From Epiperipatus broadwayi (Eukaryota; Onychophora; Udeonychophora; Euonychophora; Peripatidae): a stretch of 64,000 bases of DNA. Where the stretch lies: positions 9,266,876-9,330,875 of the forward strand of contig JAQFVV010000030.1 of NCBI GenBank assembly GCA_028023455.1, given 5' to 3'. Positions 24,701-37,913 of the stretch are shown here, one piece after another (positions within the stretch are counted from its first letter, which is position 1; each line of letters starts with the position of its first letter). Made by a program: the position numbers and the translations under genes. The notes beneath the pieces were generated by a model that saw only the letters and a program-made list of their open reading frames with translations, was not told where the DNA came from and searched no databases.

Positions 24701-25527
24701 GATGTGGATTTCGATTGATTAAATAGCAGTCTTAAATCTGTATTTTTTTTTTTTTTTTTTTGCTTCCTTATACTACATACGCTTTTAAACTCATGAATTG
24801 AAGAACGATCATTACTTTAAAACTCTTATTTTTAAAAAATTAATAAAGAAAACAACTTTTAAAAATGGCAACAGTTTTTAAGACTACTGAAATTTTTTTA
24901 ATGTTTTTGCCTATGTTAAATGTATTGATCAAGTTTGATAGCCAATCACTTCATGTTTAATAAATAAGTGCTCCAAAATTTATATTTCGAAGCTTCCTAT
25001 TGGCTTGAAATTATTAATGATTCTCTTATGAATATTGGAAGTAATAATTCTTGCAAAAGAATTAAGATTTCATAAAATAAAAGTAAATGATATTCAAGAA
25101 TGACTAAAACACATTCTTTAAAGCTAGAAAAACAGATAAAATTAAAAATTGAAAAAAGCTATGGAAGTATATGTGAAACAAAAGTATAGCTGATTATTAA
25201 AGATTTGTGAGATTTTTTTAACTATCTAGTAAATACCATTAGCTTTGTTACAGAAAATAATCCACTTTTTGAGTAATTGTCTAAGTTAAAACATAACAAT
25301 TAAAAAAATATGTTTTTATGCTACCAAGAACTTTTATTTCAAAAATTATTTGCACCCCCCCCCCCGACAATTCTTGATTGTTTTTTTAAAAATAATATTC
25401 AAATCATAAGTACGAATGTCAACTAGGTTTTTCTGATTAAGTCTTGATTTGTACAGTTCTGTATCTTTCTGTAAATTAATTATAGCTTCTTTATTTTATT
25501 TTTATTAAATTAATATATATATATATA
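21741..25527. other. AT-rich stretch, nothing recognised
   Basis: No supported gene, RNA or element. It holds A-runs near 22080 and 24225, a long T-run near 24744 and a C10-type run at about 25356-25365. Confidence 0.5.
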
Positions 25528-26734
25528 AGGGTGAATCAAAAAATTATCTACACTTTGACTATATAATTTATTTTAGACAACTTTTAGAAAAGACAAATAC
25601 ATCATTTTTTAACATAATCTCCTTGTTTTTCAATGCACTTTGTATATCTGTCAACAAGATTTTGTATTCCCACATTAAAAAAAATATTTTAGATGGGGTA
25701 GTGAGCCATGAATGCACTGTTCCCTTCACCTCTTCATTGGACATGAATATTTATCTCATGGAGCATCTTCCAGGGGACCAAACAAGTGATAGACCAGTGG
25801 ATCAAGATTAGAACTATAGGGAGAATGTAACAACATCTCAAATTGAAGTTTTTGGAAAGTGTTGATGGTGTGATCAAAGATGTATAGATATGCATTCCCA
25901 TAAATAGCCAATAATAGTTCTCTGTATTTTTTTTTTGATTTTAGGCATCAGCTTTTCAGTGAGTATCTCACTGTAACAAACAAGCACTATAAATTATTGA
26001 AATTTCTTCCTGATAATGTTCCAATATTAACTCATAAAAATTCCATAAAACTTTAAACATCAATTTTACAGATGATGGTTGACTTTTGAAATTTTTCTTG
26101 GTATATAATTGATGGTATTTCTATTCCATTGACTCATATGATAACTCCATGCCTCATTACCAATAATGATCTTAAAGAAATATTCACCTTCTGCAGAATA
26201 TCAGTCCACATTTTGTTTGCAGATGTTCAAATGCTTCTATTTGTACTTTCAAAAGTTGTTTCACTACCCATTTTATACAAACATTTCTAAATTCAAGTCT
26301 GTCTTAGATTATTTTATATACAGAAGCATAACTTATTTGCAAATTATTTGTTACTTCTACAATAATGTTATCATTAGTCATGGATGTAATGTGCATCCAG
26401 CTCCTCCTTCATGGCTGACATTTGTTAAACTTCCTTGAACTTTATTTATACACATTTCTTTGTGATAAAATATTCCCCCCAAACTATGCACAAAGTCACG
26501 AGTAACAGCTCCATATACACTTTTAGACTATAAAATTTGAATCTTTGCATTCTGCTCTTCTTTCATACAAATCAAGAGTGGGGACACCATTATTTGTCAC
26601 ATCACAGAACCATATGAGCTGATATAACACATTCAAAACTGTGCAGTGATCATATACATAAAGTGCTAATGAGATAGTGTGACTAATAGAACTTTTAATA
26701 AAACTGGAATGAAGATAATCTTTGATTCATCACT
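25528..26734 (-). mobile_element. Mariner DNA transposon, inactive
   Basis: The terminal repeats AGGGTGAATCAAA (25528 onward) and TTTGATTCATCACT (to 26734) are inverted and imperfect, with TA at 25526-25527 on the left and a TA just outside the right end. The length of about 1.2 kb is right for mariner. The transposase remnant is on the minus strand. No other copy is seen in the window. Confidence 0.75.
25611..26450 (-). pseudogene. Mariner transposase pseudogene
   Basis: Reading the minus strand over several frames gives mariner blocks in order: GNEAW at the position of the first catalytic motif, KNFKSQPSS, ILEHYQEE, FQKLQFEMLLHSPYSSN, YHLFGPLEDAP, and a closing region with KLC..QIYKVH..K. 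The first catalytic aspartate is replaced by asparagine, and the third, normally just before YHLFG, is valine. The second motif region is shifted and degraded. Stops occur throughout, so this is a dead copy of an enzyme that would cut and paste the element at TA sites. Confidence 0.75.
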
Positions 26735-27375
26735 GTATGTTTGTATATATTGGAACATTACAGTATCACTGTAAATTGGCTGTCATATGTTTAAAAACTG
26801 TAAAAAAATTATTGGCTTTAATTTTTATGGTTAAGAAAATATATTCATCGGTTTCATTGGTAATGTTTAATAGTCTCTCAACTGCTGTTTAAGAGAAATA
26901 TATAGATTTTATAAAACATTTTTGAATGGTTTCCAAGTATATTTTTTGATAGATTTTTATATTTGTACAAAGAACATGTTTACACTCATATTTCATAGTT
27001 ATTCTTATTAATAAATAAAGTTATCAATTATATAACTAAAAAAAAGATCACACACATAAAACAAATAATTTTTTAACAGAAATATAGAATAGAATTATAT
27101 TTCATATTACAATTTTAATAAGGGATAGAACAAACAATTCTTACATTTTTATATTTTTTGTATGTGGATAATTACATCATGTGGTAAAATTAATTGGTTT
27201 AGTTTACTAAAATATTTGTTAAATAATAAATTATTTATTTAAAAATTAATTTAAATTTAATTGAAATATATTTGAGAACTTTAAAGTTTGTGATTTATTT
27301 ATTTTGAATAAATATTTATAAAAATTATTTTTTAAAACCTGAAAATAAATGAATTGATTAAAAGACAAATTATTA
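26735..27375. other. AT-rich stretch, nothing recognised
   Basis: No supported feature. Confidence 0.5.
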
Positions 27376-28120
27376 TTGTTACCTTTGATTACTTTATATA
27401 TTTCTTATCAAATCTTATTATGTTATAATATATCAGTTTGGGGGAACTGTTGTACTTTCACAATGAATACTTTGTCTATTTTACAGAATTATACAATGCA
27501 TATCATTTTGGGCAGATCATGTACCACATCTGTTAGAGATATTTACGAGACTTATAATATACTAGATGTTTCCATTTGTATAAGTACAGAGTAATTCTTG
27601 ATATTTAGTGTAGGAAAATTAATTTGGATACTACATCTTCTGCTGTAAATACTCGTTTATCTACTAAATATCAACTGGTTTTACCTAATTTTCTTAAAAC
27701 ATCCAATAGGAAGCAATTTAGTTATAATAGTCCTAAATTATTTAATATGTTTATAAGAGATTGTTCTGTGATTTAATGAACACTAATTATTTGATTTTTA
27801 AAAAAACACTTATGGCATTGGTTATATTATCCTAAACGTTAGTTTTATTTGTTGTTTATACTGTATGTTATGTTGTAATTATTTATTACTATGGTTGAAT
27901 TGCCAAATGTAATATCTGTGTGATTTTAATATTTTATGCTATATTTAGACTTTTATGTATTTTATTAGTGTTTTTAGTTGTTTCATTTAAATTCCTCACT
28001 CAAGATTTTTCTTGTATTGAATTTATCTCACTGTATTATACATTTATCGTTTGTTTCATAATGAATAAATAAATTATTATTATTATTGTCGTTATTATTA
28101 TTTCTTCTTCATTTTCAAAT
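27376..28120 (+). mobile_element. CR1-like LINE 3' end, 5'-truncated
   Basis: A frame at 27376-27594 reads NISVWGNC, then LQNYTMHIILGR and VRDIYETYNILDV, matching the post-RT C-terminal part of CR1/Jockey-type LINEs. Further pieces (NTRLSTKYQLVLPNF, FNMFIRDCSV, FKKTLMALV) continue in other frames to about 27830. The element ends in AATAAATAAATTATTATTATT, a microsatellite tail usual for such LINEs. The endonuclease and RT are absent, so this is a dead fragment. Confidence 0.65.
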
Positions 28121-30150
28121 GGTGTCTCTAAAGTTTTCTGCTTTGTTTAAAAAAATCTTAACATTTTGCCTGTCAGAAGTCATGATGATTCCTTTCAATA
28201 TTTTGTGGACAAATGAAAAAACCCAACATATAATGGAGAATATTCTGTAATTCAGACATCATGTGATAACTGGTATAAAAGTTGAAGTCCAGAAAATCCA
28301 GATGGTCTCTACAAAATTCTTATTGCAGTCAGGACCGAAACATGTTCAATTTTTTAAATAGGCATTTTGTTTGTCTTCTACACGATGATGCCTTTGCTAG
28401 CCAAATGATTTCTCATCATTCTAGGAAAAAGATGAGCAACAATGAATGAACCAAAAAACCACCATTAATGAATTCATTAATTCTTTATTTCAAAAAATCT
28501 CATTTACTATAGTCAATTGTTAGTGAAAAATGGACAAACTGACTTGAGCTGGATTTTTTCAATTGAAAAGTAATGATTAAATAGCTAGTATGTTTTTTTT
28601 TTTTGAAAATTACATTGATTTTCAAATAAGTTGCTAATGTTTATTTTCCAAATTATTATAAAAATATTTTTCTTTATTACAGAAAGGATGTATATCACTC
28701 TCAGTAGGGTAAATTTATCTCGTCTTTAGTTATAAAAGGAAACATTTGTTAAATAATATTTTTTTCAACGCAAATATGTCTCTATATTAAACTTGTAGCA
28801 AAAAGTAATGAAAATTGCTTGGTATTCGTAATAAATTATTTGCTTCATCGGAGATACGATCAGAATTTCTGGCATCGTGCATTATAGATCTATAAATGAA
28901 TAAATTAATTTTAAATTAAAGAAGTAATAAACACTAAACTTTTGGATAAAATTATAGCCTTTTTTCAAATGAATTATAACCTAGAATAAAATTACAAATT
29001 TGAGGAATTGCATTACAAATTATCCATGCTAAATATATAAATAACATTTAAAGGATGATGGATTATGAAGGTAAATATTTAAATGCCCTCCTGAATTGTG
29101 GATTATCAAATCAAATTTTAAATCTGATAAACATCCAAGTTATAAGCAATCTTAAAAATAGATTAATGTGTTACATATAAATTTTCTTGGATTAACAATT
29201 ATGCTAAATAGAATTTATTATTCTCCATGAACTTTCCAGAGAGGACATAATTGTGCAATAAACCAGGTGGATGATTAAACACACTTGCTCATAATCACTT
29301 CTTTTTTAGTTAGTTAATATTATAGTTATTATTAATGTAATAAAGTTTTCTCAGATATTAATATGCCATGGACAGGTAACATTTTATTTAATATTGTTAT
29401 TGTTGATATTGAATGGGATTAAATATGATTTGCTTTATGTTTAGGTTGTATGAACATAAGTAAGTATTACACTTATATAAAACTGCTATCTTACAAATGA
29501 TATGTTTTATGAGTTCTTAAGTTTCAACCTCAAAGTTAAATGGAATTAGGCATCCTTATGTAAATGAGTAAATCTGTGAGGAATATTTTATGCATCACTC
29601 TTACAAGTTAGTAACAACTTTCACTATTATATAGTATGTAACAAGGCAGCATAATGATCTAGTTATATATTTTGTTAGTAAAGTAGCACTCTTAACATTT
29701 AAGCCTAAAATTAAATCCAGTAAAGGATCTTGAGGCAAAATAAGTAAGCCCAATATGATAAATATTATCTACCTATACTAAGCAATGATTTGCACTTGCG
29801 TCTCTTAAAAGAGTGAAAGCTTCTCCAACATTATTAAGTGAGGTTGATTTATTTGATCAATTAGTAAAACAACTAATTGAAAATGACTATAAAACATTTA
29901 TCTTTTATGCTGATGGTAACTATTATTCTCCAGTATTTAGATTGAAGATTATTTTGAAATAATAAACAAACTATTCTTATTTAATGTTAGTATCTTTACA
30001 ACAATATCTGATAACACACTTTATATATCCCAAGTTCAAATTAGATTTATGAGACAAACAATAATATTTATTAAATATTAATATTAAAACACAATAAGTA
30101 TTTGTTTTTATCATTTATTTTGTATAATAAAATAATTACAAAGAAATCAA
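28121..30150. other. AT-rich stretch, nothing recognised
   Basis: No gene is recognised. Near 28290-28350 a GGTC...GGACCGAAAC arrangement faintly recalls PLE tail motifs. Confidence 0.45.
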
Positions 30151-30540
30151 GTCATATGTTACATTTATAATACAAGCTTGTTAAATTAGGTCATGTGACA
30201 TCTGACTTGATTTCTTCGCAATTTTATTTTTTTGCTATTAAGGCTTTGGCAATTTTGTATTGCTAAAGCTATTAATATATGGTGTACCTAAACTTGGTTT
30301 AGTCCCATATGACTATTTAAGTTAGATAGCTGGATTAGAAGATATATATATGTCTGAAAATTTCAGATTTTTTATTTAATAGTTGTCTATTAGATAAAGT
30401 GCTGGGCTTGTCTTGGTATTTTTAATCTAATGCTTGAATATCCTAGCACCTCACTGAGGACACCAGTGGCATAAACTGGTCTGGGGTTGGGAATATTCTG
30501 CAAAGCTTATTTGCAGCTCTATATATAACATTTATAATAT
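30150..30540 (+). repeat. Family A repeat, old diverged copy
   Basis: It aligns with the array at 40911-41857. Shared blocks are TCATGTGACATCTGACTTG, the CTATTAATATATGG segment, CCCATATGA, and the ribozyme region near 30437-30496. Clearly more diverged than the copies near 41 kb. Confidence 0.65.
30437..30496 (+). ncRNA. Hammerhead-like motif, family A, decayed
   Basis: The CTGAGGA box at 30454-30460 fits CUGANGA, and the ACTGGTC cleavage end is kept. The second box reads ATAAA instead of GAAA, and stem II has lost base pairs. Predicted inactive. Confidence 0.5.
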
Positions 30541-32897
30541 AATAAAATAATTGTTAATTTTTAATAATTGTCTTCTGTCGTTATTAAAAAATTACCATCA
30601 CTGCATATTCTCGATATAAAGATCATATTTAAGATATTAGCTTACACATAAAATCTATTTTAGATTAAATACATCACTACTGTATTAATGCAACTGAAAT
30701 ATAAAAGTATTGGGTAGGATAGTGTATATAGAATCCCTTTTACACTATCGTATCCTACAATGCTTAAACACACTTAATATCCAAGCATTTATTTTTTTAC
30801 TTTATAAAAATCCTGAAATAAATCATTAATCAACTTTATATTTAAAATTGCTAGCCTTAGTTTTAAAACACAGATTGAGTTATTCTTAAATAGTGCTTAT
30901 AATAAAAAAAGACCAACATTTGCCAAAGACTTTTAATATTAAAATAGAATAAGATCAAGAATACATGTATTATAAAACCCAGGAAAAAATATTTATTATT
31001 TTATTGAATGTGAATCTATTATTATCAAAGTATAGAATAGTTTCAGTTTATGTGGAAATATATAAAAACTTGTATACATTGTGAATTGCAAGTCAAATAA
31101 GCGATAGTAATCGCACTTTTTTCATCTCAACCGAAATCTCAGAAGTCTCAGCCGCATTTTCACATTATTGACTTAGACACACTTTTTCTCATTATTGCCA
31201 CCGAGATTGTAGACGGTCTCATTTTTCTTTGGTTTCAAATTTGGCAGTTTCAAGTGAGATCATATCTTTTTATGATTTCAATGTATATATAACGAGCTAC
31301 AATATTTATTCATTGATTAATATGGTTTTTATATCAATAAATATCAGCAGTTTTATTACATCTCAAAACCTTAATATTTATTAACATTATCTGTATGAGA
31401 ATTCACTCCGTTTTTTCACTATTTTGCACTTATCACGCAACTTTTCTGGAACCAATCAAATGTGTTGAATGAGGATCCCCCCTCCCGTGAAATTTAAAAT
31501 ATCTTAAAATAAAACTATAGATACCTTTTTTTAGTAAAAAATTCTTTTATATGTTTATAAAATATATTCAGTCAATAATTTTTCTTTCACATTTAATGAA
31601 ACAAATAGTATTATTCAATAAGAAAAAAAGTGAAATAAATGTGTATTCATGAATATTTCATTATTGTTATCAAAATTTACTTATAATTCTATACAGTTTA
31701 TAACTAGTAATAACAATTATTTTGAAAAATTATCCACTTCATGTAAAAAAAAAATATTAATTTAACGATTGATAAACACATTTCTTCTTATAAGTATCAT
31801 CATTTATACAAAATAATAACATTAAACTACAGTCTGATTTATTAAAAAATAATGCGGATGAAAATGCTACTTATATTAAAATGATTTTATTTTTATTTTT
31901 TGTTTTAAAATTAGTTTTATTAGCTAATCACATAGAATAGGAAAAGGTGCATTAATATTAAAAGAATGATATTGAACACACAATGTCAACAGTTCATTTA
32001 AACAGTTTTAAATGATTTTACAAACAGTTGAGCAACATTAATTAATCTTACTTGTAACTCAATCAGTGATTCATATTTCAGTATAAAAATAGTACTCCTT
32101 AGAAAAGTTTACAACAAATGATATTTTTTCGGATTTGCTTTTTTTTTTTTTTGAATTAGATATCCCTTCTGATATAACTGTAAAAGTTCAAGTCACTGCA
32201 CTCTAAGTCTCACTATTTTACTTGATGTAATTCATATCATCAAATCTATAGCGTGAAGATTTATCGCAACACACTAAATTACTAATGGTAGCCACTCACT
32301 GTCCTGTTGAAAAATATTGCAAGATTTGTACAGTCGTTACATCTAGTAATTTGTTTTAATTTCAAGTCCAGAATTTTAAAACACTTAAGAAATAGTTTCA
32401 ATAAATCTTAAATTAATTTTACAAGTTGATTTTTATCTAAATAATTGAACATTAAACTAAAATAAAAATAGAAAACTGAATCAACTCAAAATCTCGACTC
32501 AATTTAAAATACGTATTTAAAATATTTAATATCCACATAAAAATTCACTTTTTATACACTTTTTATATTAAAAAAAAGACCTGAGTTCAATCAGTAAGAA
32601 AACAGACTAGTTTAGAAAATGATTTTGAACTATGCCTTATTTATGAATAACAAATAATTTAAATACACTATAAATAAAGTAATTATGAAATGAAGTATTA
32701 TAACAGGTAATAATAATCATTCTCGTAGTTTATCCTGACATCTCAATTTTAAAACTATACTATAAACCAGGAGAATATGATTCTCTTGTTATAAAAGGAA
32801 TTAAATAATCAATGTCATAAACAGGCCAACTAGAAGCTAAATACATACATTGTCAGAGCTGCAGATTGAGTTCGTGTTTGAATGCATGTTTATATAT
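30541..32897. other. AT-rich stretch with one less AT-rich patch
   Basis: No gene is recognised. A short inverted repeat lies at 30713-30757. The patch at about 31090-31500 is richer in CG-containing words and has CCAAT-like text, but has no frame or element ends that I can support. Confidence 0.45.
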
Positions 32898-32959
32898 ATT
32901 CAATCCATGTAGTATAAAATCAATATTATAAATTTGATTTTATACTACATGCATTGAAT
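32898..32959. repeat. Near-perfect 26-bp foldback hairpin
   Basis: The arms at 32898-32923 and 32934-32959 are complementary at 25 of 26 positions around a 10-base loop. This could be a miniature foldback element or a transcribed hairpin. No flanking duplication is obvious. Confidence 0.7.
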
Positions 32960-35334
32960 GAAATTGCATAGTTATTACGAAATAAATAAAAAGATTCCTG
33001 GATTCTAGGTATACATTCAAAAAAGTATTAAGGTACAGATTATAGATAATAAGATAAAATATTTTCAGAATTTTGCATAAAAACCCAAAATTTCAGCAGT
33101 CTATACATTGGAATGGTTAATGATTTACGTAGTATATATATTTGAAAATTAAAATAAATTGTATTATAATTAAAAATAATTTATAAAAGCATGGCTTTCC
33201 TGATAAAATTAATCAACTATTCAAGACAGAAGAAATGATACTGAAGTTATTAAATTCCTCCAAAAGAATTTTCTGGTGGCTTCAGTTTTTTAAAAGTTTT
33301 GATTAAAAAATATCAGATATTAAATTAAATATTGATTTACAATTGAAAATTTGTGAACTGTACTTAGAATGTTGAGGAAGTTAAATTTTTTTTATAAAAT
33401 TTGAAAAGTTCTTCACAAAATTATATTGCCCAAGACTTTATATTAAATGAAAAAAATCTAAATATATTGTTAAGTATATTAATAATTTTTATTAGTCATT
33501 CATTAGGCTAGACATTATTCACTTAATGGATAATATTTCTGTAGTATAACTTTCACTACACCATATTCATGCAAAGTAGGGATAAGTATATTATAGTGGA
33601 TGAATTAGTAACTACTAAAATAAGTTAAATGGTATTGAGAGTAGTTGCTAAACTTATACTACATTTAAAAAAATGCTGTAAAAACAATCTTTTTGAAAAA
33701 CTAACAAACAAACAAATCTTATAATCAATACAATTTGCAAAGATTTCATGTGACAGTAAGGAGTATGAGAAGAAATATATTGGAAATTCCAAAATGAAAT
33801 AAAAAGAAAAAATTTTGATTGTAGACTGGAGCAGTGCTGCCAGGTGGGTAAATTTTAGTGCCCCCCCCCCCATTTTTATGAAATAAAATTTGTAAATTAA
33901 AAGACAATTTTTCCCAGTGTTTGCACAAGAATAAAATGCATGCTAAAATAAAACAAATTAATGTATTTTTAAACAATAATTAAATAATATCCTAAAACAA
34001 AATATTTAATTACTAAATTTGAAATTTTTTCTTTTTTCTTTCAAAAGTTTTCATATTATAATCTAATGAAATTGGTAGTAGAGATAGGAAGTATCTGCAA
34101 ATAAGATATTTTTTTAAATGTCTAAGTGTTTTTAAATCATATTTAAAAGAATCACCACCACACACACACACACCTATGAACATAATACTACTTTCCTCCT
34201 CTTCTTGACTGGCTCTGATATTATATAAGTAATACTAATTTACTCACCTGGTTATTAAAAAATATTACCTGCAGCTAGAATATGATTGTTTGGAATGTTT
34301 TGCTTTTGAGATCCATTTCACATAGTGAGGAGCCAAAAGATTGTGACTCATCTTCATAATTTTTGAAGATCATTGAAAATCTCTCATACATAAACTTATT
34401 CACATTTTCCATTAACAAAATTATATTCCTTCAATAATAAATATTTATACTATTATTTTATTTTTATGTGGTGTTATTCCATTATTAATAACTATAATTT
34501 ATTATATATATAATTCAATATTTTAAATTTTCATACTTACATTGTTTATTGTATAACTTTTATATTTTATTAAGATCACTAAACAAGGTCAATTTTAAAT
34601 AACATTACTGATATAACTCTTACTTCTCATGTACACCTACTTGTTAAAAGTTATTTCTTTTAAAAATTCATTTATTATTTTTAAATCAAAATCTCTCAGA
34701 CACAAAACTTGTTTATGTTTTTATTAACAAAAATAGTTTCACTCCAATTAGGGATTAAGTCAGGAAAAAATTCTAAATTTTCTTACTCAGATGCTTATTC
34801 AATACATTTTTAAAGGCCATTAAAATGCCTTGCACTTAATTTTGTTTATTCATAGGTTATGTTGGATAATTATAAAAAAAATCAAACACTTGGTTTGTTC
34901 CACTAGATATCTTTCTTAGATTGTCAATAGTGCAATAATATAGGAGTTTTATTATAAGAAGGGAATTCCATTAAATAATAATGTTATGAATTAAATATTT
35001 TGCCATGTAAAAAAAGCTGTTTAGTAAAATGATAATATGGTGTAATTAAAAAAAAATTAAAAAACTTTGCATAAGACATGATTGAAATCAAGCCTAAGGC
35101 CTCACATTCCTCTACTATTTCATCCAAACTGAATGATACATATGAAGTTTGTAAAATATTATTGATAAATACAATTTTTTCACATGCAAAATTATTGTAA
35201 TTATGAGGTAATATTTTTAAAATAAATTTTATTTTAAATAAATTATTAAAAACAATGTATTATTTTTGATATAAAATAGGATATTTAAATAAAAGTGGGA
35301 AATCAAAACATTTTTATTTACATACAAATTTTAT
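32960..35334. other. AT-rich stretch, nothing recognised
   Basis: No supported gene. It holds a C10 tract at about 33863-33872 and a short (AC)n near 34157-34173. Confidence 0.5.
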
Positions 35335-35570
35335 TAATCAAAATTACTTCAAATTCACAACTTAACCAGACTAGCCAAAAAAACCTTTACATTATATCAG
35401 CAACATTACCTTAAATGAAAGAATCTCATCAAAATGTAAACATTAAAGCCTAACACTAAACTAGTTAATAAATTAATCAAAATTAATCCAAACTGGCTGA
35501 ATTATGAATCTGGGGTAATTTTGATTAATTTATTGACTAGTTTAGCTTTAGGCTTTTAATGTTTAAATTT
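35335..35570. repeat. PLE tail fragments, including a foldback pair
   Basis: Segments at 35335-35380 and 35438-35487 (minus) and at 35516-35564 (plus) match the extreme 3' tail of the PLE copies at 39.2 and 40.9 kb, such as AACCAGACTAG and GACTAGTTTAG. The last two face each other and form arms of about 48 bp around a ~28-base spacer. Confidence 0.55.
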
Positions 35571-35579
35571 TATTAATTA

Positions 35580-35960
35580 TAGCAACAAAAAGATATCAAC
35601 CTGTTCAGTTTTGTGCAACAGAAGAATATACACTTCATATTTTGAGACTTGAGAAATTGTCCCAACAAGTCTAAGCAAAAAAGTACTTATTTTATATTTA
35701 AATAAAACATATTTACAATCAGAACAGATTTCTAACAATAAAGTGATTCAGACAATTTAAACAAAGCATCTTTGCTTTAGAATAATGATAAAGGTATAAT
35801 AGTATATTTCAAGTCTTGAAATTCGAAACTCAGGCAATTGTCATAATAAGCAAAAATGTATTCCTCTCATATTTAAGAAAAAAATATTTGCACACAGGAT
35901 GTATTTCTAACAATAAAGTAATTTAAAAGTGTAAATACTTTCATTTACATATAAATTGTA
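35580..35960. repeat. Degenerate tandem repeat, unit about 185 bp
   Basis: Two alignable units begin near 35640 and 35825. They share AATTGTC, a poly-A-rich middle and a GATTTCTAACAATAAAGT-type end. Function unknown. Confidence 0.5.
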
Positions 35961-37908
35961 TTAATTATCTTAGTGTCTTGCAACTCCCATGATGAAGCAC
36001 CTTTGTGTCTTGGACAAACTGCACTCCCATACATGGTGGCCCTAAACTGGAGTTATTGATATAACTGTAAAAACTTAAATGGAGATGGGTTAGATATATA
36101 ACAACAAAAAATATCAAAAGATAAGCATTCTTTAAAAAAATATACTTCAAAGTCAGAATATATTTAAAGCCAGATAATATTTTAGAAGAAAAACTTGAAT
36201 AAATAATTATGATTACACAAGCTTGTGATAGATTTGTGAAAAGAATTTGAGAAGTGTTTATCTTCACTCTAATCAATCAATGATTATTGTTGTTACTGAT
36301 AATAAATAGTTAAGGATGAAGAGTATATTAATTATTAATAAATATATAAAAATAATTGAGGAAAAGCAAGATAAAATTTACTTACGTCGAATATGGAATG
36401 TCTGTGTCTAGATTGTAATAGTCATTAGAAAATCATTTTCTGACACATATACTATATAAATTTATAAACTCATACAGTGCATGTTTGGGGGATGATTCCC
36501 TAATGAATGTTACAAATAAAAAACACAGTGCTAGATAAATAAATAACTCTTATACATAGATTCTAAATAAAATGAATTTTGGTTCTACATACTCTAATAG
36601 ATATTTATTTTATATAGCGCTATGTTTTATAAACTATAATATTAATAATTAGCCATTAAGCTAATCCACAAAGTGCATACTGTAATAGAATAATTTGCAG
36701 GCATAATAACCAGAATTATAAAAATTAGCCACTTATGTACAAAAGATAGGGCTCATAAAAGAATCTCAACCTAAAGTTAGAATTGGAAGACAGATGGCTA
36801 ATTAATACATGAAAAATATGTGCACTAAGTAAGCCCAAAGAAAACTTGGAGAGAGTATAATCCATTTACTTTTAATAATAGATTGTCAACTAAAGTAAAA
36901 TATTGATTTGCCAAAAAAATAATTGTTCCAGAAAACAAATACACATATATAGCAGTAACAAGCACGTGTGCAAAAAGGCATGGTAATTACAACACTTAAT
37001 GTTGCTTATGATATTATTCTGTATGTGTGAGAAGCGAAATATGCAATTAGAGGTTAAATAGACTACAGTATATTTATTTCTTATAAAATTTCATATTATT
37101 TATTTCATATTTATTATTGTTAAATAAATTGTTTTGTTATGGATACTCTCATGACTTACATCTAATTAATACTCTCGAGACACAGAAGAAAAAAATCCAG
37201 TACATTTAAATCTTCATTGTTAAAGACAAAAGCCAAAAAACAATCTGAAATAGGTATTTAAAATTTCTTTTTATAATTAAAGTAATGATAATAATGATTA
37301 AAAAGTGTTTAATGTATTAGAATGTTATTTAACAGCAATTAGAATTAAAGAAATTAGTAATTTTATCAATCTTTTATTTCACACAAATTATCTTTTAAAA
37401 ATAAAAAATTATTTAAAATTAATGTTTTTTAAAATCAATATAAAACTCATTTTTATACAAAGTAATCATACATTATTCAAACTTATTATAGTTGGTGCAA
37501 AAGCAGATAACTGCACTTGTTTACTTTATATATAAGCACACACATGCTTATTTATATTGTACATGCATCTTAATAATTGAAGAGATTTTATTTTATGACG
37601 AGTCCTAAATTTAAGATGATAAATATTGAAAAAATGGCAAGCAATAGTAAACTGCTATTCAGCATGATTAATTTATCATTTGCTTTCCTAGTTATTCCAA
37701 TCTGTCTTTGGGCACAAAAAGTTATGTACATTTGTATATATATATACTTTAAAATATGGAAATTTCTGTTATATTTCTTATTAAAAAAGTTACAGTCAGG
37801 TGTTAATAAACCACAAATACTTTTTTATGTTCAAAGTGTATCTTCTAAATGCAATCTCTGAGTGTTGTATAAAAACTAAAGTGTTACAGTAAATATAAAT
37901 GTTTTAAG
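35961..37908. other. AT-rich stretch, nothing recognised
   Basis: No supported gene. Short frames here are low-complexity. Confidence 0.5.
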
Positions 37909-37913
37909 GAAAC

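Noticed and set aside
25623-26438. Plus-strand open frames
   Set aside because: They are antisense to the mariner transposase remnant.
28290-28350. Possible hammerhead-like GGTC...GGACCGAAAC motif
   Set aside because: The first box is not recognisable and stem III is absent; too weak to call.
33625-33976. Two overlapping hydrophobic frames on the minus strand
   Set aside because: Low-complexity translation of AT-rich DNA and a poly-C tract, with no start context or similarity.
37305-37861. Two consecutive plus-strand frames
   Set aside because: Ile/Leu/Lys-rich chance frames in AT-rich DNA; no motif or splice context to support an exon.
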